The position numbers and the translations under genes were made by a program. This document shows positions 35,871 through 47,624 of a DNA stretch of 64,000 bases, piece by piece. The number at the start of each line of letters is the position of its first letter. The stretch's first letter is position 1. The stretch is from Paramarasmius palmivorus (taxonomy: Eukaryota; Basidiomycota; Agaricomycetes; Agaricales; Marasmiaceae): positions 62,001 through 126,000 of the forward strand of contig JAYKXP010000096.1 of the NCBI GenBank assembly GCA_037176845.1, written 5' to 3'. Under the pieces are notes generated by a model that worked only from the letters and a program-made list of their open reading frames with translations, was not told the origin of the DNA and made no database searches.

Positions 35871-37050
35871 TCCTCGCGAGTCGCTTCAACGTTTCTGATA
35901 CTCCCATAGCCTATTGGTTCGACGGAGATGGTGTGATATCAGGCGAAAGGTGATGGTGACCGGATAGCAAGACACTAAACCGTCGTTTACATGTGCCTGC
36001 TGCAGGGGACCGCTCGGACAGACGAACCGCGGAGGCAGTATAATGGTTTGGTGTCGACGGTGCGGAGAGAGATGGGATAGAAGAGGTGAGGTATGTAGGA
36101 CAAGGGGCAAGCGATCATTCTTCTGGAGCGGTATGTTGAGTACCAAACATCTCTCTGAAGCATCTGTGTGCGCTCGCCCACGAACTACTTCCAGAACCTG
36201 AGCCGAGGTATTGGGGATACACTGGTTGACGGAAAAGGAGCAGGAGTTCAATAATATCGCGATTCTTCTTGTAGAGTGGTAGAGGCGTCTCGTGCCTTTT
36301 CTCGTGTCTCGTTTGTTTCGCAATCTAGGATAGTATAGGTTCGGGAGTTGTGTGGAGAATGCGAGGAAGCGGTTGGATGGAAGATTCTGTCGGGCATGGG
36401 TGACTGTATGGAAAAGCAAAGGGGCGACATGAAAGCAGCGGGGATGTGGTGTGTGTAGAGCCGGAAAAAGAACGTTCTTCTCCAATGCCTTGAAGGTTCA
36501 CAATGTCTCCGATAGCGTCTCTCTTCTCGTATACCCTTGCCCATTTCATTCAAAGCTGCCCCAATTCCAAAACCCAGAGCGGAGGTACGGGAGAGAAGGA
36601 GAATTTGTTCTAGGACATTCCGGTGGACGAGAGAAAGAGGATGAGCCGTTTATGACCTTGGAAGCGATATAAAAGAAGAGCTGTGTGCCTGGGAGGTATG
36701 TGGTGCCGTTCTAACCTCTCCTTGCGACCCATGCCAGCGAAATCGGGTTTCGAGTGGGATGCTCTGTCATGTAGGACGTTCGACGATGGCTTTCGTGCGA
36801 TGAAAACCACGGACCGGGACAGTGGTTTTCCGCTCGGGTATCGCGTGGGAAAATGAGGACACGGACGGCTTAAGCGTTGCTTCCGAGTTGCTTCTTTCTC
36901 TTCTCAATACTCCGTCCCAGATCATGAACTTGCTTCCAATCTTCTATTCAATCCGTTAAACATGCGTTCTGACGTTGCTGTGACACTATCACAATAACCT
37001 GCCTTTTACCTCATGTCTGCACGTTTTCCTCTCCCTCTCAGCACCCCATA
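35871..37050. other. Intergenic with R2 fragments and possible promoter
   Basis: Minus frames at 35886-36553 lack motifs. Parts near 36560-36620 and 36840-36880 resemble R2. GATATAAAAG at about 36666 lies 385 bp before the ATG at 37051 and could serve the following kinase gene. Confidence 0.4.
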
Positions 37051-39260
37051 ATGTTTCCGCATAAATCTCCTAGTCCTACCTTCAAAGACTCGCCGGCGTA
37101 TAACTGGCAACCACCACCGCAAGGAAGTTCGTGCTCCCCATATTCAGTGACGCTCGAAAAAGATCCCGCAAGCTATATAGAAGTTGTACAATTTCAATCG
37201 ATATCATGCATGTCAGCGTATCAACAAACGTCTTTCGAGGTGAATCCCTATTTCTCTACTAGAACATACAAGATCTCAATCTCCGTCGTAAACCAGGAAC
37301 TTCGTTATCAAGACTATCAACTTGGTCTAAGAGTCTCTACGTGTACCTCCAGCCGCAGCGATCAGACACCAGATTCTACCTCAGGTTTTGAATGGAAACC
37401 AGCGACGGCGAGTACCTATCAGCCTGCTGTGACTACAGGGAGTTTGAGCCCTCCATATGCAACAACATACGACAAAGATTGTGACCCCGAAATCAAGACT
37501 CGAAAGGGAAGGAAACTTGGGACGCAGTTTGTTCATTATCAAACTATATCAATGATGCCAGCTTACCTAGCCATGTCTGTTGAGGTAAATCCGCTATCGT
37601 TTCTCTCAATACGAATCCTTCAACAGTTCCGTCGTAAACAGGAACTCCGGTGCCAAGACTATCAACAAGGTCGAGGACCTGCCAGTGACTCGTCTCAACT
37701 CGACGCAAACGCAAACGTTCACATCAACCAACAAAATCCCATTTCCGAAAGCTCTGAGAATCGAGATTCCCAAACCATTACCGTGAACGACTCGGATGAG
37801 GATGTTACCACCAACCACCAATCTTCAACGGAGCCTCACGAGTCCATGAGCTACGAATCCCAAATAAACATCCTCCATCTCCTTCTCCAAAACGATACAC
37901 TACTACTGGATCAACAGGGTACACTCGCTCAATCATTATTGGATTGGTTACAACAGGTACACTAAACCCATTCTCATCTCGATTCTCGCGTGTCAATGAT
38001 TCCGACTCAATCAGCTCATCGATGCCCCAGGAGTCACACAAAGCCTACGTACCTCCATATGCACGACAATGCGCCGGCTTTCAGAGAAGAACGGTATTTC
38101 CCCGAGTTGTTTAACGATCAAAGGTATAACAAAGCTCGCACCCGGAAAAGACCCAAAAGTTGCCAGTGATGGGTTTGGTGATATCTGGAAAGGCCACCTC
38201 GGAGATTCGGAGGATCAGTTCGTATTATGTTTGAAGGTGGTGAAAGTACACCTCATGTCGGATATGAAACGGCTGTTAAACGTGCGTCGTTCTCAGTACT
38301 CAGACGGTCACCTCATTCACATATGAATATAACAGGAATACCTCCGCGAAGCAATCACCTGGCGACAACTCCGACATCCAAACATTTTACCGTGTCTCGG
38401 GTTGTATTATCTCCGAGTCGAGAACACACAACGGCTATGCCTAATCTCTCCTTGGATGGAGGACGGTAACCTCGTCGAGTTTCTTAAGACTCAACCACCA
38501 GAAACCGTTAACCGCATCCAACTAATGCACGATATCACGAACGGAGTATCTCATCTTCACGCGCTTGGAATCGTTCATGGGGATCTCAAAGATGTATGTA
38601 CGTCGACGAATCACGACGTTCTGCCCAGTGACCAGACAGATTACAGGTCAATATCTTAATAACACCCTCACACCGAGCATGCATAACAGACATCGGCCTA
38701 TCCCGCGTCGCAGATTCCCAAATCTACAAACTCACATCAACCGCTACACACGCAGTTGGGAGTTCAACTAGATGGTCTGCACCCGAAATCATACTTACCG
38801 GTGGACCAAGTTCAGCTTCGACGACTTGGAGTGATATCTACTCTGTTGGATGTCTTTTTTACCAGGTTCGTGCTTTATATATAACCTTTCATGAGTGATG
38901 AATCGATGACTCTGAGTCCGTGATTAGATTACAACCGGCCTCATCCCATTCCATCATCTATCAAACGAAGGAATGGTGTTTTTAGCTGTTTTACGTGGGA
39001 AGAGACCTTTGAGACCTGGGCTTGGTACTCTGCACTCAGATGCATTATGGACACTGATGAACGATTGTTGGAATTCGGATCCGATGGCAAGACCTACGGC
39101 GGAGGATATCCTTCGTCGGTTGCCTATGCCTGCGACTGATACGGCTCCGGGGGATTGGGATGATAGGTTGTTCATAGAGTTTCATAAGAATGTAGAGTGT
39201 ACAGGTATGGTGGATCGGGAAGCGTTGGAGTTTTTAGAACGGGTTGGAGGTACTGGATGA
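37051..39260 (+). CDS. Type A TKL kinase with duplicated N-terminal extension
   Basis: Starts MFPHKSPSPTFKDSPAYNWQ. The first 270 residues form an extension not seen in its paralogs, containing two diverged copies of a segment of about 50 residues. One copy runs from FQSISCMSAYQQTSFEVNP to QELRYQDYQLG, the other from YQTISMMPAYLAMSVEVNP to QELRCQDYQQG. Some of this may be short introns (a GAG-GTRAAT donor-like site sits in both). The standard module follows: LDWLQQ (37955), intron, LIDAPGVTQSLRTSIC, SDGFGDIWKG (about 38170), LCLK, HGDLKD (about 38576), TDIGLSR in place of ADFGLSR (about 38690), RWSAPEI, RPTAEDIL and the box APGDWDDRLFIEF, with a stop at 39258. The DFG Asp is retained, so the domain may be active. 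Confidence 0.82.
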
Positions 39261-39538
39261 TGCTGGGTGTATAATGTTGTACTGTGGGGGAGCACCGAGA
39301 GGCTCTTCATCTAGCAACACAAAGCCATTTGGGATTCTTGTGTTGTAGTACCTGCACCGTGACCGACCTCGACTTTTCGCGTCTTCTCCGATGTACCTAC
39401 AGCGTCACGGCCTTTGGTACTTCACTATTCACTAACAGAACAACCAAGATCACAACAAAACCCAGAAAGGCAATTAGATCGATTAGTTCTAACTATTATT
39501 GTCCAATAAAGACACCCATAATCAAGGTCACTAAAATT

Positions 39539-41578
39539 TCAAGTAATATGAATCTCTGCAAAAATACTTAAGACTAGTCCAGCAACCAAAAGATCAACAC
39601 TGATTCGAGTCAGAGAACCAGCATTCGACGATACAGCAGATCCGGACGGTAGCGTCGCATCCGTCTGGCTAGATGCACCGAGCCCGACTGAATTACTAGT
39701 GGTAGCCCCAACAACACCTACGCCAGGAACGGTGAGTGTAATCGACTCAACACTACCACCGACTGTGATATCAACCACATCAACACTGATTCCAGTCAGA
39801 GAACCAGGGTTCGACGATGATCCAGACGGTAGCGTCGCATCTGTCTGGCTAAAAGTAGGTCCAGATGCACCGAGCCTAGTAGTAGCCCCAACAACACCTA
39901 CGCCAGGAACGGTGAGTGTAATCGACTTGACACTACCACCGACTGTGATATCAACCACAGTCGCAGTGGACTGGGATGAAGTCGGAGTTGCAGCAATGTC
40001 CGACACAGTATCGGTTTCATTGTCCCCTGCCTCCGGGGTAGATGTTGCAGCCACAGTGGCAACGAAAACACTGCCAGTGGTCGGTTGAAATATTACAACA
40101 GTAGCCTTAACCCAGGTTCTGGTGAAGCGCGGATCCTCCGTCGATGTTGGGTTGAATATGGTGATGGTACTAGCGGTTCCTGTCTCAGCGACGACTTGGC
40201 CATCCGAGTGCGAAGTAGCAGTCGTGGCTACAGTAGTAGGTTTGAAAAGAGTTGGATGTGGGGGATTTATCTTTATAGATAGGTGAATAGAGGGTAGTAG
40301 GTCGATAGAGCTCGTCGTGCTCGTGCCTGACTCTGCTCTTGCGAACAGTCTAGGCTTCCGTCTTACAGCGTGGAGAGTAAAGGTCCGGATGTACGAAATC
40401 TCCCAATACGCAGAGGTAAAGCTATTCGGCTGAGTCGAAAGGTAACCATTAGCATGTTATTCATGGGAGCGAGAAACAGGAACGTACACCATGATGGCAC
40501 TGGGATTCTCCAACTCCGGGGTCTAGGCACGTTTCGGTGTGCACTTCGGGTTCACCAGCCCTTGTAGTAACGGAATATTTAGGTTATCGATCACTGGGAG
40601 CGACGAAAGATGCTCACTGGTCTCCGCAAAGGGTAACACCCAGAGCCAACTTCTGCCCATGTCCAACCGCGGGATACACGGCACTGGGCCTTCGCCAATC
40701 TGAAATGTCGACGTTCATACCCTCGCGAAACTTGGCTTGAGATATAGAAAATGGGATATATTGACGCTGTGTCACTTGTACTTAGCGTTAATCCTCAACG
40801 AAAAACCGAAAGAACTCACGCTCCAAAACCACATCGAAACCCTTTCAACGTCAATCTGAAGAGCGAACATGCCACCATCTCTTTCTCCAGCTTCGCGTTC
40901 AATTGGCTCCCTGCATCTATCAGAAGCCGTAGAGCCTTTTAGGGTTTTGGGAGACTGAGGTTCGGGCTGCTGAACGTAATCAGTCTGCCACTGAGCCATG
41001 TCGAATTGGTTTTGGATCCCGCCCATGAGGTCTAGTTCACCGAGACTGAATGAAGGCTGTACCTATAAGGAGTATATATAGATATCAAGTTGATGGTACG
41101 GAAATCAGGACAAATGAACGGTACTCACAGACCGTCCGAATCTGGGTACGTGGACAGCATCAATGAGGATCAGATTTCCGGTTGAGTATGTATCTGTTGT
41201 TGTGATTTTGATCTGCAACGGGTTAGCTCTGATTAGGTCCCGGATGCGCAGCTCAACATGCGCTCACAGATCTAGAGTTGTGGTGAACAGAATCGAATTT
41301 GGTGGTATTGTCGACGCGGATGATAGCGTGCCCGTTTGAATGGTTGACGAAGGTAAGGTTGTGTTGTGTGCCGGAATGTTGTATGGTGGAGGTGCTGCTT
41401 CCTGCAGAACAAATGTGTCCGTTGATGCACGGCATGAATTCAGCAGAGAAGACGTACCATTGATACCCCAGCCCGAGAAGAAATCCTTTCCGGCATACTC
41501 TCGCAAGGGTTCGTATGACAAAATCCGTAAAGCCAATCCAAGTCTAGCGAAGAAGAGAGGGATATAGAGCGAGTTCAT
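39539..41578 (-). CDS. Degenerate GH16-like secreted protein C, predicted inactive
   Basis: Starts MNSLYIPLFFARLGLALRIL (signal peptide), then YEPLREYAGKDFFSGWGING, clearly paralogous to genes A and B. The exon that should hold the active site reads VQPSFSLGELDLMGGIQNQF (about 41030). The second Glu of E-x-D-x-x-E is Gly, and the preceding WPAFW-TLG-WPH block is shortened. Later exons keep ALQIDVERVSMWFWS and ISDWRRPSAVYPAV. The last exon encodes a Thr/Val/Gly-rich stalk containing a tandem duplication and a hydrophobic end. With the acid/base Glu missing, hydrolysis is unlikely. A glucan-binding or structural wall role is conceivable, but that is inference. Confidence 0.75.
39600..39960 (-). 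repeat. Tandem duplication inside the GH16 C stalk
   Basis: Two in-frame copies of about 175 bp encode VDITVGGSV-(K/E)-SITLTVPGVG, then VVGATT, SQTDATLPSG and a segment around GSLTxISVD. On the plus strand the marker GGTGAGTGTAATCGACT occurs at about 39730 and 39910. Confidence 0.8.
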
Positions 41579-42945
41579 TTTACTGGAAGACTCCAAGATT
41601 GAGTACCAGCTTTAGATGAAAAGGTACTCTATCTATACTCACAATTCATGGTTACAATCACGGCAATTTCATTCGTATCATTTTGTTTGTGTCTGTCTTC
41701 TTGAACTGCCTGCGGACTTGATTGTGATCATCAGAGAGGCGGGAGCGAATTGGAATACAAAAGGTTCAGATGTACACGATGTCCGCTATTGAACTGTACA
41801 GCGAGGAAACCAATATGAGTTAATGCATCATATTCCTGTGTTGAAAACGGCGTACCGCAACGAGTTTCCCCTTTCTAGTTAACAGTGTACGACTGAGAGG
41901 AGCCCTAAACCCAATCTATACCTCCTGCGCCTTTCCACAATAAGTGCTTTTTTTCGGTGTAGGGAATGGGCATTTAAGATGGAATCGTTATGGGAGAAGG
42001 TAGAGGTGAAGACGAGGGTGTTTGTTGTCTAGAAGTGCCGCTAGTGAAGCATGATGAAAGGAGCTAGTTAACCCAATAGAGACCTTGGTGCTCCTGACGA
42101 AGGAGTCGAGAACGAAGGTAAGTAAGTACCGGCCGGCGGCGACCTATCGTCATAAAGTGTTGCATCAAGACTACCGACCGCGGCAGTGTGCCGCGGGACT
42201 CGGTCCGGGACTGTCGTGTTGTGGACCTTTCCCATGAACCACCACCATCTCCAACTCGTACGTGCTGAGGAGCTCAGGATCACGACGAAAGAAGTCGATT
42301 ATAATTGGTATGTCTAGTATACCTGTCCTGTATTTTTTTTTTCTTGGCTCAGGTTGATGTTTTGGAACATTGGACCGACGCCAATGGTATGTTCCAGCTA
42401 TGTTTTTTCTCATCCTGGAGAATTGACCATGTGGAATGGCAGGTTGAGGCACGGAGCCCAACGAGGAGCGCACCTGGTGGATATGCCCCCGTAGAGCTGG
42501 TTGGCAAATTCAGACGCATCCTAAGGTCTAAAGGTGCACTCTACTTGTCCTCTGTCAACCATACCGCCGGTACTGACGATGAACAGGGTCGAGCTGGAAC
42601 TATCGCCAATACGTGCTGCTCTTTTAAGCAGATTATTCCACGAGTCCTTTGCTACTGTGTCCAGGGGCTTGTACTCTGCACCAAGAACCGAGATATGAAT
42701 CTCCATTTGCCGCATCCATCGTGCTTCTAGGGACAACCTCAAGCCAACGTTTTCGGGACATCTGAAGTGCTAGAACTGTCACGGTAGCTTCATTCCGGAA
42801 GCTATATAAATACTTTCTTGTCGCGCCTAGCGCCCTTTCTTCTCAAAGCGCTCATTCTTGTGCCAAAGATAGAAACATTTTCACAGATCCACAGCTTCTG
42901 TTCTAAAGCGTGTACGACACGAGGTTTGAACTGTCGTCTGCTACC
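41579..42945. other. Intergenic region between divergent GH16 C and kinase genes
   Basis: Frames on both strands (42068-42473 minus, 42305-42730 plus) overlap one another and carry no motif I recognise. No repeat R1 or R2 was noticed here. Confidence 0.45.
42803..42812 (+). promoter_or_regulatory. TATA-like element upstream of kinase gene
   Basis: TATATAAATA lies 134 bp before the ATG at 42946, a usual position for a fungal core promoter with a short leader. Confidence 0.5.
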
Positions 42946-44366
42946 ATGAACTACGAGGACGACCTCCACGCTCTCCAACTGTTGCTGCGTGAAGATAAGA
43001 AGCAATATCGAGAGCTTTTGGAAGCGAGAGGAGACGAAGCGCAATCGCGGTTAGATTGGCTCCAGCAGGCAAGTTCTTACCTTAAACTAAAGTTTAAGAC
43101 AGTTGAAAAAATGTCAAATAGCAAATCGATGCCCCTGGAGTTCCAGATAGTCTCCGCACCTCGATATGTAAGACAATGATCCGCCTGTCGAAGAGGTCCG
43201 AACTTGCTCCAAGGTGCTTGACAATTCGGGGGGTGGCGAAGCTTGGTGACCATCCGGTCACCAGCGGGGGATTCGGTGATATCTGGAAAGGACGTCTTGA
43301 GGGAGTAGAAGACCGACTTGTATGCCTGAAAGTGGTCAAAATGTATCTCATGTCAGACATGAAGAGAAAATTGAAGGTGCGTCGTATTCTCTTGACACGA
43401 AAGGCACCTGGAAATTGATCGGGTTTTGGCACCAGGAGTACCTCCGTGAAGCGATTATCTGGCGACAGCTCAAACACCCAAACCTTCTTCCTTGTTTGGG
43501 GCTATACTACCTCGACGATTCCCATGAGCGCATCTGTTTAGTATCCCCTTGGATGGAAAATGGAAACCTCGTGGACTTCCTTCGTTCTCGCCCCCGAGAG
43601 TCTGTCAACCATATTCTGCTCATGCACGATATCACGAGTGGACTCTCTTACTTGCACAAGCGGGATATAATTCATGGGGACCTCAAAGGTGTCAGTGAAC
43701 ACACCAGCTGAACCCGTAGTATCGAGCTGACACCACTAATCTAGGCAAACATCCTCGTAACACGGTCTCATCGGGCTTGTATCGCCGATTTTGGATTATC
43801 CCGCATCTCGGATTCTCTGATTCACCAGGTGACGAGCACCGCTGAACAAATGGGAGGAAGTACCAGATGGAGTGCTCCCGAGATACATTGTGGAGAATCA
43901 CCATCAAAGGAGAGCGATATCTATTCGTGTGGTTGTCTGTTTTATGAGGTATGTATAATCTCCGATGCGTCTATGGAAGCGACCAGATGATATCCGCCAG
44001 GTTGTTACTGGTCTCACTCCATTTTTCCGCTTGAAAAGAGACCCGGCAATTGCAATAGCGGTTGTAAAAGGGGAACGGCCTTCTAAACCGGATTTCAACA
44101 TACGAGACGAGCTATGGTCACTAATGAACCAATGCTGGCAGGCGGAGCCTGCATCACGACTGACGGTGGAGGATTTGCTTCAGCGTCTGCTCGTTCTTGG
44201 GGACATTCCTCCTGCGGAAGATTGGGATAGCACGTCATTCGCCGAGCTCCAAAGGAGCATGGTAAGCGACCCCGTTGGAAATTTACCTCAAGCACCAACT
44301 GAACCTGGGGAAAGCCTCCAAGTCAACGGAGGTGTGCATACTTCATTTGCCGAGGTACCAGTCTAA
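42946..44366 (+). CDS. Type A TKL kinase, intact
   Basis: Starts MNYEDDLHALQLLLREDKK. LDWLQQ ends exon 1. The following exon opens QIDAPGVPDSLRTSIC and has TSGGFGDIWKG (about 43265) and LVCLK. Next come EYLREAIIWRQL, HGDLKG (about 43675), ADFGLSR (about 43788), RWSAPEIHCG, then VVTGLTPF, RLTVEDLL and the PPAEDWDSTSFAEL box (about 44210). All catalytic residues are present, making this the cleanest single-domain member. The frame ends at TAA 44364, but the same frame stays open after that stop for another 40 codons (VDLANGEETGWYRV). Alternatively, an intron donor GTAAGC near 44261 could lead to an exon containing EKRRDGIEFL, which resembles the REALEFLERV tail of the kinase at 37051. The exact C-terminus is therefore uncertain. 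Confidence 0.85.
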
Positions 44367-44747
44367 CTTGGAGTAGATCTTGCAAATGGAGAAGAGACGG
44401 GATGGTATAGAGTTCCTGCCAACGGTAACACCTCGATGCTGGATGCTCCAGAAGACTGGGACTTCCACACGGTTCCGATCAGTCAGCCTGATAATGTATG
44501 TCCCCTGTTTTCAAGACCCTTCCTCAAAGTGATCTTTGTAATAGGCTCTATTTGATTGGGCTTTGGGCGTATCGCGGGTACGACCACAGGAGGTGTATGT
44601 TCTATCTTACTAGAGTATCCTCAAGTGTGTCAATTAACCGTCACCCAATAGTTTTTTCCCAACTCCAAATCCCCCTAAGGCCATTGCATCCCAGTAAGCC
44701 CTAACATTTTGCATATGTTCGCAACCTATATTCAACCATGATCTCAG

Positions 44748-45028
44748 GGCCATCCTGGCGGCCTCTTCCAGACGCAGAAAACGTGCCACTTACTCCTGTA
44801 ATGTGTGTTCACAGACGTTTACTACTCAAAACAACCTTCGAAGTAAACATGCTATTTCATTTCAATGCGTTTATTATGGGTGTTGACATGACTATGTTTG
44901 TTACAGACCATATGAACACTCATTATGGGATCAAGCCATTCAAGTGCCAGTCTTGTGATAAAAGCTTCACGACCAAGCATGTTTTGGTGCGACATGAAAA
45001 GACCCAGTGTCTGCAGAAGCAGAAGTAG
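44748..45028 (+). CDS. Small C2H2 zinc-finger protein (3' exons)
   Basis: The exon 44748-44842 reads AILAASSRRRKRATYSCNVC and continues SQTFTTQNNL. It is spliced at GTAAAC to 44907, giving RNHMNTH, then the second finger (CQSCDKSFTTKHVLVRH ending EKTQC) and a stop at 45026. Both fingers fit C-x2-C-x12-H, the first with a classical HMNTH and a TGEKPF-like linker (YGIKPF). A basic cluster (RRRKR) precedes the fingers. An upstream exon at about 44652-44690 (FSQLQIPLRPLHP) joins in frame. The true start was not found and may lie near 44377. Probably a DNA-binding regulator. Confidence 0.65.
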
Positions 45029-45660
45029 GACAATAAACAAGCACATTAGTATTTATATGTATCCTGACTAGTCAAATGAACCAGAAGAGGTGTACCCTCT
45101 CTGTATTGAGTGACATTTAACATTCAACCAGCGATAAGGACCATAAATACGGCACACTGCAAAGCATGACGATGTAGTGAGACGACTGCAAAAAATACTT
45201 GAGCACCCAATATAGAGATGGCAGCAACACTCGTCAACGAAGGAGAGAGAAAGGCGGCTTGGAAGCGAGCGATATGCACTCTCATTCCTTCTGCCCCAAC
45301 AGTTACGAGTTCGGAATGAAATGGAGAATTCGTTCTTTATAGGGGAGCTTTTTGAAGCCGTTTACTGTGCGATTTTACTCACGGTCGTCTTGGTGGACTT
45401 GTCTTGTGGACCTGGGTCCTTCAACGGTTGCTTGTGATTTTGGGACAGCCGCGTGTTTCCTGCATTCATCTGTGCACCGATGTTCTCCGGTTCCCTTTTC
45501 GGACGATAGTCTGTTTAGGTTTTGCTGGGCTTGGGATCCTTCTGATGGTATGGGCTTCGAGCGTCAACTCAGTTTGACCGGTTGTTTGTTAGGTATGGGT
45601 TTGGTGTTATATATTCCAAGGCTGCGGGTGGCTGGTGCCAGTTTGTCTCCTCCCTTTGCT

Positions 45661-46451
45661 ATGGCTGAACCGTATCTTACCGCTGAAGATCGCGAAATTC
45701 TCTTCAGGGCCTCCCTGCCCTGTCATCAAGAGTTTTTTTGTCGAGTCGTCGAAAGCTATCCTTCCAAAGAAGACGGTACCTTGGCTACCCTTACTGGTGC
45801 TACCGATGCCCGAGCGTTGCAGTTGGAGATGTTCATGTTGCGGAACCTGGCGGTACGTAGTCTCTTTCGGTTTTGTTTCCTTTGTAACTCTGATTTGTTG
45901 CAGGAGTTGCCTGTTCAGTATCAACGTGCTTATAGCACTAGGGCTATTCTCACTGGGCGGTTCCGCGAGTGCATCCAGAAGGTGGTTGATACTATCTCTA
46001 AATCCATTAGCGACGACTTTACTCGTGGTGTGGTCGTGCCTCTAATGGCTGCTCCGCCCGGTGAAGTTGCTGCTGAGTTGGATTTGTCGGACCTGAGTCT
46101 CACTGACTTGTGGGCTGTGGAGGGTGCGAGGCTCGTGTCTTATACGAGGAGTCAGCGCGAGGCACGTTTGCCCTTTTCTCTGAGGCGCTATGATGCCTGC
46201 ACCTACGAATGGCTTCGTGGCGGGTTGGGTCAGTTTTTGGGTGTGACCATTTTCCCCGAGCCTGTTATGCTGCAGAGGGCAGGGAACGGTGGGTGTTGCT
46301 TTTTTTCGTATGTTACGTCGACTGATTTCCCTGTCTATGATCCAGTGCTGGAGAGCTTGATGTGAAATTCAGTCGTCGTGGAAAGTTGGCGCTGCGTTCT
46401 GGTTTTATTTCCCGTTCTGAGTCTGATTGTATGTTGTGTTCTTCGAATTGA
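45661..46451 (+). CDS. Unknown protein, cassette gene 1
   Basis: Starts MAEPYLTAEDREILFRASL. A 51-nt intron (GTACGTAG...TTGCAG) follows ARALQLEMFMLRNLA. The next exon reads ELPVQYQRAYSTRAILTG, then DLSDLSLTDLWAVEGARLV, and a second intron near 46290 leads to GAGELDVKFSRRGKLALRSG and a stop at 46449. About 230 residues, predicted mostly helical, with no signal peptide or membrane segment. No family was recognised. It converges with the minus-strand gene ending at 46602. Confidence 0.6.
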
Positions 46452-46601
46452 AACTTTTTGTTCCTTCGGAAGTGTCTTTGAGCGAGTGTGTCTCTGATCC
46501 TTCTGGTGGATGGTTGAAGAATGAATATCTTGTATATTAGGTGTGTTTATATTCGAACAGAAGCGATCAGATCTCGTGTTTATTCTAACTATCCCAGCCT
46601 G

Positions 46602-47430
46602 TTAGGCCTCCGAGCTTGCATCGCTCTCGTTGTAATCCGAGTCGCTATTGGAGGATTGTTGGCTTTCGGTGGCTTCTTGATTCGTTGCCAGGTCGGACAG
46701 GAACGAAGTCTGTGAAAGTATCTCCATGACTGGTTCCGTGGCGCCTATGTTCCATCGTAAGTTCTTGTTCGTTCGTTCGTTAATGGCTCACCTGTGGTCA
46801 TAAGTATTTCTACTATGTATCTGACTACTTCTTGTTGGCGGTAGCTTAACATGTTAAGTAAACAGGCCATGTTCGTAGCTTCTATTGAATGTGAGTCAGC
46901 TTTTGCTTGCTGTTGTTCGAATTCCGTTATCAATTGATGCATACCTGTTTGCATAGTCCTTGTGGGTCTTAGTTGGTTTAGATAGTCGTTGGGCATATTG
47001 GGTGGGATTGCTGTCGTTGTGAGTCGCGGTTACGGGGTCGGTTGGGAGCTTGGCAGCTAGTTCTCTCCGTTGCCTAATGGGTCCTTAAAGGCTAGACGTC
47101 CTGTGAAGTTAGTCTGACTGGCCAGTGGCGTAGTACTGTGTGCGTTGCTGCTGCGGTTTGCTGTGGTGCGTCCCATTCTGGTTATTTATCTCGGGCTTGG
47201 CTGGTTTGTAGGTTTCCGTTGGCGATGGATTCGGGCGTCAGTGCCAATTGTCTCTTTGAACGCCCTTGTTCGGGTTGAAATGGAGCTCTTATCGTCGATC
47301 TAGTCTCAGTATATCCTTTCCGCGTGTGGAAGTTGTATGGAGGTACTTCTAGGTTATTAGGGAGGAACAGATGCTTTTCGGGTCCAGAGTTTCGTGCGGT
47401 AAGTACGTCGTACGTGTACTTTGAGGTCAT
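46602..47430 (-). CDS. Unknown small protein, cassette gene 2 (exons unresolved)
   Basis: On the minus strand a frame begins MTSKYTYDVLTARNSGPEKH. Further down are exon-like stretches reading ELAAKLPTDPVTATHNDSNP, a Gln/Ala-rich helix (LITEFEQQQAKADSHSIEAT) and RQQEVVRYIVEILMTTG. The last stretch is an acidic tail, MEILSQTSFLSDLATNQEA to SDSDYNESDASSEA, with a stop at 46602. The last two are separated by a clean intron (GTGAGC). I could not join the first frame to the rest in phase, so the start may lie inside. It shares a divergent promoter of about 195 bp with the gene at 47625. Confidence 0.4.
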
Positions 47431-47624
47431 CGGTTTGCAGCGGATTCAGATTGTTTGGCGTTGCCCTTGCAGTTGGGATCTCGGTCTTATTTGAAGCTGT
47501 CCCTTCTCTCGTTTCTTGTGCAATATTCACTGATCTTCTTCTTGGTTTTGAACATCGTAAGGTGTTATTTTTTGGTTGTTTTTACTGCTGGTACTGATGC
47601 TTCGTGTTTTTTTTTCCCTCGGAG
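47431..47624. promoter_or_regulatory. Short divergent promoter region
   Basis: This is the space of about 195 bp between the start of the minus-strand gene (47430) and the plus-strand gene (47625). No clear TATA box was seen. Confidence 0.3.

Noticed and set aside
42305..42730. 141-codon plus-strand frame
   Set aside because: Overlapped by similar-sized minus-strand frames, no motif, and no paralog in the window.
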